Shown here: piece after piece, positions 41,201-48,794 of the stretch | How the letters are laid out: each line of letters starts with the position of its first letter | How positions within the stretch are numbered: position 1 is the stretch's first letter | NCBI RefSeq assembly: GCF_027942865.1 | Contig: NC_134515.1 | Location: 9,539,339-9,603,338, forward strand | Length of the DNA: 64,000 nt | Direction of reading: 5' to 3' | Origin: Odontesthes bonariensis | Taxonomy: Eukaryota > Chordata > Actinopteri > Atheriniformes > Atherinopsidae | The notes under the pieces: generated by a model | The model's input: the letters and a program-made list of their open reading frames with translations, nothing else | Told to the model about the DNA's origin: nothing | The model's database searches: none | Translations under genes and position numbers: made by a program

Positions 41201-41624
41201 AAATGATATTGCTAATATGGGATGTCATACAGCTTCACGTCAAAAGAGGCGAACTATCCCTAAGGCAGGTGAGCATGGCTGCTCTGCCACTGATGTGTGG
41301 ACATAAAACTCACAGCCAGTGTTAGAAAAACAAAACAAAGAATTTTACCTATCAAGTACTTACTTTTAAATATCAATGCAAAACTTTGCCATAATAAGTC
41401 ATATCGTAACTTCTTGGACTTGTAATCTAACATGCTGGCAGAAGAAGACTTGACTCCATCCCCACGTTGACACACTCGCAGCACCCACCTGCCTCCATTA
41501 TGAAGCGACACACGCGAAAGTGAGTCCTCATGTCCCGGGTGGGGTCCGCGCCAGAGTCCCTCCTGTCCGCCAGCCTGGCGGCTTCGTTCAGGGTGGCAGA
41601 CGACCGAGAGGACGGACCCTCCAT
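35162..41624 (-). CDS. ccnq: Cyclin Q (FAM58A/cyclin M)
   Basis: Activating cyclin of CDK10 (family knowledge). The human gene is mutated in STAR syndrome. Five exons on the minus strand, 41489-41624, 40052-40235, 38410-38542, 37852-38070 and 35162-35251, join with consistent phases and GT/AG sites. They give 253 aa, close to the human length of about 248. Family signatures: [69 protein letters not shown] and a C-terminus ending in LLQLYDME. The N-terminal cyclin box spans exons 1-3 and the second box is mostly exon 4. The start at 41624 (CGACATGG context) is chosen over in-frame upstream ATGs because the family begins near here. Introns contain a foldback element, a Tc1 copy and a MITE. Head-to-head with cfap126. 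Confidence 0.95.
35941..36400 (-). mobile_element. Short DNA element with 9-bp target duplication, copy 1
   Basis: A 460-bp element in ccnq intron 4, bounded by CCTACAATG on both sides (35932-35940 and 36401-36409). The ends are TAGCCTGG and CCAGGCTA (8-bp inverted repeat). It shares end sequences and internal blocks such as GACGTATGTAGAGCGACAG and CTACAAGCTTCGGTGT with the 1060-bp copy at 45354-46413, from which it differs by internal deletions. Noncoding. Superfamily not identified; a 9-bp duplication would suit Mutator-like elements. Confidence 0.85.
37852..38070 (-). CDS. ccnq: ccnq exon 4
   Basis: Acceptor cccccgcag before 38070, donor gtgtgt at 37851. 73 codons, from [18 protein letters not shown] to [10 protein letters not shown], covering most of the second cyclin box. 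Confidence 0.93.
38410..38542 (-). CDS. ccnq: ccnq exon 3
   Basis: Acceptor ctcgtag before 38542, donor gtagga at 38409. It encodes [20 protein letters not shown] and the following helix to FEHPHK. Confidence 0.93.
38614..39560 (-). mobile_element. Tc1-like element, internally deleted subtype (copy 2)
   Basis: In ccnq intron 2, transposase on the minus strand. From about 39283 leftward: [35 protein letters not shown], a damaged middle, [20 protein letters not shown] at the shared deletion junction, then [20 protein letters not shown] to IPEDSLKK. The 3' terminus starts with TACAGAACTGTG near 38614. The other end is diverged and its coordinate is approximate. Confidence 0.8.
40052..40235 (-). 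CDS. ccnq: ccnq exon 2
   Basis: Acceptor ttgttcag before 40235, donor gtaata at 40051. It encodes the core of the first cyclin box, [20 protein letters not shown] to [10 protein letters not shown], with the KVEE motif of the cyclin fold. Confidence 0.94.
40596..41260. mobile_element. Foldback element with ~290-bp inverted arms
   Basis: In ccnq intron 1. It begins GGGATAGTTCGCCTCTTTTG and ends with the exact inverse CAAAAGAGGCGAACTATCCC. Arms of about 290 bp match closely by eye, with a small number of mismatches and small indels, around a loop of under 100 bp. Flanks are TAAA/TAAG, so a TAA duplication is possible but not clean. It does not code. The 25053-25215 piece is a deleted relative. 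Confidence 0.9.
41489..41624 (-). CDS. ccnq: ccnq exon 1
   Basis: Start codon and 45 residues, from MEGPSSRSS to [11 protein letters not shown], ending GCA-G before gtgggt. The polar, serine-rich N-terminus is the variable part of the family. Confidence 0.92.
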
Positions 41625-42484
41625 GTCGGCTGGACCATAGGAACGAAAAGCCAGCGTGTCTACGAGATTCGATGACACAACTGAGACTTTATCTTCAACA
41701 AAATATGAACTTAACCCGCTGTGATGCAAAGTTATTCAATATGTGGTCCTAATTAGGGAAAACTGAGCTTAAACACTGCAAAATGTTTGTTTTAACTGAA
41801 CATTTTTACTAGCAACTGCCTGGTTAGCTGCTAGCAAACGTTCATTCGCGTTTACAGTTGTTACCGGAAGAAAAACATCAAGGCTTCCGGTCAGTAACTT
41901 CAAAATAAATAGTTTCTAAAAACCTTTTTTTTTTTTTTTTTTTTTAATGCTGATAATCGCGGTTTTAGTCATATACATAATATATATATTATATATATTA
42001 CGTCTATGGTTTTAGTATATATTTAGGCATATTTAAATACAGTGTCCGACTACGATGCTTTCTGTTGAGGAAAACCCCTCCGAAATATCCAAAATATAAA
42101 AGTTTTAATTTGAGATCCAATTTTAACTTAAACTTTATGGTCTCAGTTATTTTATAATTAACCTAAACTTTCCTAAATTATGTTCTAATTTATTCAAAAA
42201 CGTTTCGAATGTTTTTAGTCAACAATTTCCGGTTCTATCTGCCAATGTAAAAGTCTTACTAAATGTTATTAGAGGTAATCGATATCGAACTATCATTGAT
42301 GAACCACATACTTTATTTGAATGGTATTCAAACAGTGTGTATCAAAAATACTAAATTAAAGAAATAAATCCTTTTTTGTCAACTAAATAGTTTTTTCCCC
42401 TCTCAACTACAGAATAGTTTGTGTTGCTACGCAACGAGTCAACAATATACTGCCTAATTAACGGAGGCTGCACAACGGGCAAAG
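41625..42484. promoter_or_regulatory. Shared ccnq/cfap126 divergent promoter region
   Basis: 860 bp between the two divergent start codons. AT-rich, with a T run (41923-41945), an AT-rich alternating block (41976-42001) and no TATA box that could be assigned. No recognised transposon lies in it. One copy of an X-box-like palindrome sits near the cfap126 start. Confidence 0.6.
42423..42435. promoter_or_regulatory. X-box-like RFX binding site
   Basis: GTTGCTACGCAAC is a palindrome of GTTGC and GCAAC half sites, close to the RFX X-box consensus. It ends 49 bp before the cfap126 ATG. RFX factors, with Foxj1, drive ciliary genes (established), and cfap126 is ciliary, so the site is a plausible control element. 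The inner bases depart slightly from the ideal consensus. Confidence 0.6.
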
Positions 42485-42511
42485 ATGTCGTCCGGTTTCT
42501 CAGCAAACCAG
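42485..42511 (+). CDS. cfap126: cfap126 exon 1 (9 codons)
   Basis: ATG to CAG, encoding MSSGFSANQ, donor gtaacc at 42512. Too short to find by open-frame length; supported by joining to exon 2 (FEGAFKSQ) as in the family. Confidence 0.88.
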
Positions 42512-45500
42512 GTAACCTAACTATCTGCACTGCGCTTTGTTTGTGTTTTTTTTTTTTGTTTGTTTGTTTTTTTTACACATTAAGAGTGTTGTTTTCTGTT
42601 CAGTTTTTACATTTTAACAGAACACAGTTTCCCTTTTCTGCCTCAGTTTGAAGGCGCCTTCAAGTCGCAAAGGCTGCTGAACTGGTGTGAGCCAAAGCAC
42701 TTCAAAGAGGTAGAGACCGTTATATAAGCAGTCCTGTCCTGTTGGATTATGTTATAAAATACTGTGCAAACGTTTTTACACACACCCCATTTCTTTATAT
42801 CCTTATATCTTTATATTCCTTGTAATCTTTTAAAGTGGTCTTGTGCTGGCTTGGCTTGGCTTGGCTTGGCTTGGCTGGCTGGTTTTTCACTCATTTTCAG
42901 TTCACTACTTGTACCTGACCATTTTCAGATGAATATGTATCTTTGTTTTGTTCTTCCCACTGACCTATGACTCATTCAAGCTTAAAAAAAGCACCTATTT
43001 CAAGGGAATTAACCCGTGTTGTGTCTACACATAACAGACTACTCAGCAGAGAACCTGTTTTAAATTGTATGTTTATCATTTGTTCCCATTTTTTTAGTTG
43101 CATCTATGAAAAACAGCAAAGATAACACAGTTTGACAGACAGAAAACAGGATTTCTGCAGCAACAAGGTGAATCCCAAAGAGCTATTCGCTGAAAACTTG
43201 GCATATCTCAGCATGGTGTGCAGTGTGTCCTTAAAACATTTTAGGAAACTGGACAAGTGGAGGACAAAAGAAGAAGTGTCAGGCCTAAAGAACTATCTAC
43301 AGCAGATGGACAGGATCTGAAAGTGATGTCCTTAAGAAAGAGGAAAAGATCCAGCAAAGACCTGACACAGGAGCTGAGAGATGCATCTGGACCTTCAGCT
43401 GATCCATCTGCTGTTGGCCCAAGCCTCATCAGAAATGGGCTCCATGGAAGGGTGGCTGTCAAGAAGCCGTTCTTAAGGAAGGGAAACAGGGAGAAAAGGC
43501 TGAGCTGTGCCAAAGGACACAAGAAGTGGGCTGAAAATCAGTGGCAGCAGGTCTGATGGAGGGATGAATCCTCCCCAGAGCCCGGAGCTCAACATTACTG
43601 AAGCAGTGTGGGATCATGTTGGCAGAGAACGGAACAAAAGGCAGCCCACATCCAAAGAAGAGCTTTGGGATGTCCTTCAAGAAGCCTGGAGAACTATTCC
43701 TGAAGACTCCTTAACGAAATATTGACTTTGTTTTGCCCTACATGCTGTATTTACCTTTATGTTTGCAGATGTTTCATGAAATAATTTTCTGTTTTCCTAT
43801 CTAAACATAAAGAAATGGGGGATGGATGAAAACCTTTGCACAGTGCTGTAATTCCCATTGCCTGGTGGTCACCTGTGAATCTTAGTAACAAGAGTTTAAC
43901 TGTGTGCGTTTGCAGAGACCCACTGGACAGGTGGGTCACACCTCCTTCATTGCAGATAATCGAGGACACCTGCTCCCAGGAGTGGTGAAGGTAAGAGCAC
44001 CGCACCTCTGTTTCCGTCTCTGTTTGTGAATCTGGACTTCACTCCCAGCGCTCGCTGTGTGTCTGTGTGTGTTGGTCTTCAGACGGGCAGTGCGTGGTCA
44101 GACTTTAAGGGCACCTGGGATCTGCCTGCTCGTATACCATCCCGTCACATCAACCCCACGGCCCGCTCTGTGGACGGTCTCAAAAGGCTCAAGTCGTGGG
44201 GAATGTGCCCACAGCAGAGTGGCAAGTCTCTGCCACACAGAGGCAGCAGCAGCACAGACAGGCCGCGGGATGATGGCGAGCAGGTCAGGTCCACACAGAC
44301 ACGAACAGTTTCACATCCACTATTGTTCATAGCTTTCCTGCTCTGCTTTATTTACATACTTGCTCTACCCTAAAAGCCCCAGCTTTTTCGTGGGTGTGAC
44401 TGAGTCAACAAAGCTGGTGTTTATTGTTTGGATAGAGCCAACCTTTGTACAAGACTAAAAGATATGATCTCTGAAGTAAACTTTGGCATGAGGAGGTCAT
44501 AATTAAAAAGGATTTGAGCAACAACAACATTTACTATTTAAAGACAACAAGCTGCAGGACAACATTAGGGATCTACTACAATGGGAAGAGATATCATTAC
44601 TGAGGTTATCAATAGTAGCCACCAAAGCAGCAAAGTTTATAATATTTCATTTCATCAGGTTCCTTTTAGGAAATTGTGTAGATCCCATTATGAGCCATGA
44701 AAAGGAACCTAAACAGAGATGGACCTCCGTTTGGTCTAATGACCTGAAAGCATGGATGTTATAACTGGTTATCAATGAAAATCCATCAGGATCATTTTCA
44801 TACGACAAAGCTCTTAAGAAAATAAGCATTAAGGTCACATGTTGTTCGCTTTCCAACATGTTTAAGCTTAATTTATGGCAGATTTTTAGGTGTTTCTACA
44901 TCACAAATGATGAGGATATTGGATTTAGCCTAACCTTTGTTTGGATGTTACATCACGTTCTCTCTGTAAATAAAAACTGCACAACTTATGTGCTCAAACC
45001 TGAGGAGAGTCTGATGTATTTTAACGAGGAAAAAAGAAAATACAAATAAGGTCAGAGAATTTTCGTCTTTTCGACAAACTTGAGCTGCTGCCGTTGGCTC
45101 GAGTCCCGGCGGAAATGAGCTCCTTCCATGTTGCCCGAGGAAATGTGTTCCAAAAAAAAAAAACAACTTCTGAATAGCTTCATGTGGAGTACGTTTGGTA
45201 GAAATGTGCTTTTCCGAAGCGCTCCTTATCTCTCTTTATATCTGAGAGCAGAAATGCATTAAATAAGGGTGATATTTTCTGTCAGGTGGTGGAGGAAGAA
45301 CCTTATTCTGATCCTTAACTGGTAAATATTCAGCACTGAAAGCAGAGTGAAACTAGCCTGGCTGACGCGTCCACATCTCTGGGGGCAGAGCTACTCTGTC
45401 TGGGGGTAGATTAGACGTGGGCGTGTCAATATGAGGGGCTGTGTCGTGATGATTGGAGTCAGTGTTTGTCCATAATGAGAGATTTTGTGGCAGCCGAATT

Positions 45501-48500
45501 TTTAAGCGGGGAGAAGCACGCTGGAACTTCAGTCCCAAAGCGGATACGAAAGAGACTGGTTGTCTGTCAAAGTGCTGTCGGAGTTTCACTCATTTCCCAT
45601 CGTTTCCATTTCCATCCTCACACACATACACTTTTGTAAATATTACACTGTAAATAAGAAACACATCCTTGTTGTTTAGAAGTTTTGTCAATCATATTCC
45701 TGTAGTGCATTTGTTTGTCGTGTTAGCTAGTAGTTTTGTCACAATGGCGGCTATGCTCCATCAAACTCTAAGTATTCATTATGACAGGGAAAAATGCTCC
45801 ACAGATTCTGATCCAGCCACAGATCCAGCCATTTACAGGCCTTAGATTCGATCAGACTTGATTTTGGCCTTGCTGTGTGAATTTTCAAAGTCTATACCTT
45901 CTTTCTGTGTATTTGCTGGGCATACTTGTCATACTAGACACAGCTATGTTATAACTAATTCTTTTTAACTTTGCTATCTTCTGCTTTGGGATGGCACGAG
46001 CCACTACAACCCTGAACGCGTAATATGGGCTTCCCCTGTTTTAAAAGTCAGCAGCTGCCACTGCAGATGACGTATGTAGAGCGACAGAAATTCGACGAGC
46101 AAATACATCCTTCTTGGCAATGAAATCTTTCGACGCCAAACTTTGCTCTTTTTTAAAAGTAAACTTGCGTTCTAAGCTACTTAAAACACTTTCTAAGGCT
46201 GCATCGAACGGTAATGTTGTGTCCGCTGCCATGTTGGATTAACACTCTACAAGCTTCGGTGTCGCGCATAGACGTCGTCATCGTCTTGCTGCCCCCCCTC
46301 CCCGTTCTGTGCTTGGTTCCCTAACTCAGGCAAAAATAAGGGCGGTGGTTTCCAGGCTGCCTTTGCAGTGTGAATGTAATCGCGCGCAAAGCAGCATGGG
46401 AATTCCCAGGCTAGGGTGAAACAACAAAATTTTAAACATAAGAAGAATAAAACTGTGAATGAACTATTTTAACATGTTATAATTCGAGGTTTATGACAAA
46501 GCAAATAAACAATCAACTACTTCAAGCATTAATCTTATAGAATACAAATGTTCACTTTTAAAGACTAAAGCCAAAATAGTGTTCATTATTTTTTTCTCAT
46601 TTTTGAGCACATTTCTCAAATCGAACAACCCTTTCACAAATAAATGATGACAAACTCAAACAGCCGAGCTGTACAAGTCTAACCAAAGGCTGCCGAAGTG
46701 ACCAGCCTGTGTGAAAGAAAAGGTTAATCTAATGATCAGCCGTGACGTGGATGTAGAAAAGAGAGAACTAAAAGACTTTAATCAAATATAGTACAAAAAA
46801 AACACAAAGCCTGCAAATAACCCTTCTACACAGAAAGACAAAGTTTCACGAGGGATCAGAAAGTCACTTCAAACCTCTATTTCTCTAAATGAACCACCGC
46901 AAAAGAGAACTCTCACACATACCCAGAACACAGCTGGTGAACTTAGAACAGTGTGAAATTCAACCTCCTTCTGCCTTTTTGTGTCCAACTACTCTGTGGC
47001 CAGCACACAACCCATAAGCACTAAACAGGTTTCTGGGTTCATTCATTCAAGATTGATCATTTAAATCAAATTATATTACATTCTTACTAGGGCTGGGCAA
47101 CGATTAAAATTTTTAATCTAATTAATCACATGATTTCCCTGATTAATCACGATTAATCGCAAATTTATACGCAAAATCCAAAAATGAATTCAAAAGTAGT
47201 GTATAGCTTTTAGCATTTAGTTTTATTTTAAATGTGCTGCCATATGAATGAAAGTGCCATAACATTTGTTGTGCAAACACACTTTTAACATCAGCATCTT
47301 TCTGTAGTTTTTATGTAGAAGCCTCGCTCCACTGTCTGTTTCCTTGAATGACTTGCTGCTATCAGTTGTGTGTTTTGCCTTTAAGTGATATTTTAGACTG
47401 GAACTACTACGCTGAGAAGACAATTCAACTTGGCAGTGTTTACAGATGACTTTGGTTCTGTCGACTCCGCCGTCTGGAAGAACTTTAAAATGAAAATGAC
47501 CGAGTAAAAGTTCCGTACCCTTCTCCATGTTTGGTGGATCCGCCGATTACTTTCTTTTCCGGTTCCTCAGCAGACAGCAGCAGACTTTTACAAAATAAAA
47601 GCCTGTGAGCAACAGACTTTTACAATAATAAAATCAATGATAAAACAGGAGTGGTCTGTGGTGTAGTGGGTTGAGCAGGCGCCCCATGTACAGAGGCTAT
47701 AGTCCTCGCTGCAGCCCAGTTCGAGTTCCATATCAGACGGCCCTGTGCTGCATGTTGTTCCCCCTCTCTCTGCCCCCTGCTACTTTTCTATCTGAACTTT
47801 CCTATCCATTAAAGGCACAAAAGCCCCCCTAAATTTTTTTTTTTTCCTAAATAAAAAGAATAATAAAAAAGTAAAACCTGAGTTAATGCGCGATAAAATA
47901 TTTATCGGCGTTAATTGGTGAGTTAACGCGATAATAACGAGTTAACTCGCTCAGCCCTAATTCTTACATGCCAATAAGTCCTAAACATCCAAACATTTCA
48001 TAACCCTAATTCCGTAGTGAATAAAGTTGTATTAATGCTCAAGTATAACAGTCGAGTCCAACAAATGGAGACTACTGTAACCCAACTTTAGGTACAGTTA
48101 TCTATCCAGTATTTGTCAGTTTGTTGTCAAAACCTTTTACAATCGTGCTGCACGCTCCATTTTAAACACGAAGCCTAACTTACTAATATTTGTAATTATA
48201 TGCCAAGTAGTGCTAAAAAAACAAGATGAAATCAGCAAATAAATTCAGTTCACAAACATGCAAGCTAGCATCAGCTGCAGGCTATAAAAATAAAAAGCTA
48301 ACAGACGAGCAGTGAAGATGTAATTGTTTTGAGGTGTATTACAGCGAGATTATACCCGAGTAAATGCAAAGCTGTATGAAACTGAGCAAAAGTGGGCGTC
48401 AGGATTAAAGTTATCTCGTTTTTAAATGTTTACCCATAACAGTGCAAATCAATTTGATATCATATGTTCTTGTAACTTTCAGACTCGTGAGGATGCACAG

Positions 48501-48794
48501 CAGGATGGTGCTGCTCCAGCCCCTCAGAGCCGCCCCGCCACATGGAGCGAGACAGCTGCCACAAAGAGCCGCGACTCACAGAGACACGGGGCCGAATCGC
48601 CCGCCGAACAAGCCACTCGTGCTACAGGGAAGGACCGGCCACTGAGCCAGGGCTCTTCGCATGAAGGAAAACCAGCTCCGACAGCTTCAGCTGGTAAAGG
48701 AACCCACACCACGCCTGAGACCGGCGAGGGGAGACATGCGTCGGAGAAAGCAGCGCCACCATCACCCAGCCAGACCACAGACGTACAGCAATAG
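42485..48794 (+). CDS. cfap126: Flattop (CFAP126), ciliary basal-body and axoneme protein
   Basis: Needed for basal-body docking and positioning in ciliated cells and associated with axonemal microtubules (family knowledge). Five exons, 42485-42511, 42647-42709, 43916-43990, 44083-44283 and 48483-48794, all in phase 0 with GT/AG sites. They give 225 aa; the human protein is about 177. Family signatures: a SANQFEGAF start, LLNWCEPK, ADNRGHLLPGV, WSDFKGTWDLPARIPSRHIN. The last exon is a low-complexity Ser/Thr/Ala/Pro/Glu tail that accounts for the extra length and is poorly conserved in the family. Start chosen at the exon-1 ATG, since MSSGFSANQ aligns with the family N-terminus. Intron 2 carries a Tc1 copy. 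Intron 4 (4.2 kb) carries a MITE and a hAT element. Confidence 0.93.
42647..42709 (+). CDS. cfap126: cfap126 exon 2
   Basis: Acceptor tctgcctcag before 42647, donor gtagag at 42710. 21 codons, FEGAFKSQRLLNWCEPKHF then KE. Confidence 0.9.
42753..43850 (+). mobile_element. Tc1-like element, internally deleted subtype (copy 3)
   Basis: About 1.1 kb inside cfap126 intron 2, the most complete of three copies. The ends are inverted: ACTGTGCAAACGTTTTTAC on the left and, read inward from the right, TACAGCACTGTGCAAAGG. Transposase remnants on the plus strand run [61 protein letters not shown], then the deletion junction, then [18 protein letters not shown] to IPEDSL. The catalytic DDE core between WRDES and PPQSPEL is missing, so it cannot encode a working enzyme. 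Confidence 0.88.
42847..42882. repeat. (GGCTT)n pentamer array inside the Tc1 copy
   Basis: About six TGGCT/TTGGC-type pentamers replace ordinary Tc1 sequence near the element's left end. The other copies do not show it, so it arose after insertion. Confidence 0.85.
43916..43990 (+). CDS. cfap126: cfap126 exon 3
   Basis: Acceptor gcgtttgcag before 43916, donor gtaaga at 43991. 25 codons with the conserved IADNRGHLLPGV block. Confidence 0.92.
44083..44283 (+). CDS. cfap126: cfap126 exon 4
   Basis: Acceptor ggtcttcag before 44083, donor gtcagg at 44284. 67 codons, TGSAWSDFKGTWDLPARI onward, the best conserved part of Flattop, then a Ser/Arg-rich stretch. Confidence 0.92.
45354..46413 (-). mobile_element. 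DNA element with 9-bp target duplication, copy 2
   Basis: 1060 bp in cfap126 intron 4. Flanks GAGTGAAAC (45345-45353) and GGGTGAAAC (46414-46422) form a 9-bp duplication with one mismatch. Termini TAGCCTGGCTGACGCGTCC and GAATTCCCAGGCTA equal those of copy 1 at 35941. It keeps an 85-bp block and other internal sequence missing from copy 1, including a 64-codon minus-strand frame (46041-46232). The transposase itself is absent, so it is a deletion derivative. Confidence 0.85.
46041..46232 (-). pseudogene. N-terminal remnant of a transposon-encoded helicase-like protein
   Basis: The frame begins MAADTTLPFDAALESVL and continues [20 protein letters not shown]. By eye this resembles the start of RecQ-type superfamily-2 helicases, where a K.EQ segment and KDV(F/L) precede the Walker A motif (LPTG.GKS). 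That motif is not present: after KDVFA the frame runs into terminal element sequence (RRISVAL). I read this as the first 45 or so codons of the parent element's protein, fused to its 3' end by deletion. The homology is a reading of short motifs and could be wrong. Confidence 0.4.
47223..47528 (-). pseudogene. BED zinc-finger fragment of hAT transposase
   Basis: Minus-strand frame of 101 codons starting MEKGTELLLGHFHFKVL. It contains VICKHCQVEL and SLKYHLKAKH, a C-x2-C ... H-x4-H BED finger. The downstream RNase-H-like catalytic domain is missing. Confidence 0.75.
47651..47835 (+). mobile_element. tRNA-derived SINE inside the hAT element
   Basis: The head has a box A-like TGTGGTGTAGTGGGTTGAGC and a box B-like AGTTCGAGTTCC (47718-47729), spaced as in a tRNA promoter. 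The body ends TTAAAGGCACAAAAGCCC before a T-rich run. The head does not fold as a functional tRNA with confidence, so it is a SINE, not a tRNA gene. Confidence 0.75.
48483..48794 (+). CDS. cfap126: cfap126 exon 5 and stop
   Basis: Acceptor taactttcag before 48483, stop TAG at 48792-48794. 103 codons of low-complexity tail rich in Ser, Thr, Ala, Pro, Glu and Gln. Assigned by phase, the acceptor and the family's disordered C-terminus rather than by strong residue matches. Confidence 0.78.
   Translation, partial: TREDAQQDGAAPAPQSRPATWSETAATKSRDSQRHGAESPAEQATRATGKDRPLSQGSSHEGKPAPTASAGKGTHTTPETGEGRHASEKAAPPSPSQTTDVQQ

Larger units (their letters stand above)
47088..47959 (-). mobile_element. hAT element with BED finger and exact 8-bp target duplication
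   Basis: 872 bp in cfap126 intron 4. The target duplication ATTCTTAC is exact (47080-47087 and 47960-47967). Inverted ends are TAGGGCTGGGC and, inward from the right, TAGGGCTGAGC. Both subterminal regions carry repeated GATTAATC/GTTAACGCG wording. It keeps a BED zinc-finger frame on the minus strand but no catalytic region, and is interrupted by a tRNA-derived SINE. hAT superfamily membership follows from the 8-bp duplication and the BED domain. Confidence 0.88.

Noticed and set aside
47653-47730. tRNA gene
   Set aside because: Box A and B are present but embedded in a SINE body with no sound cloverleaf; inserted within a hAT element.
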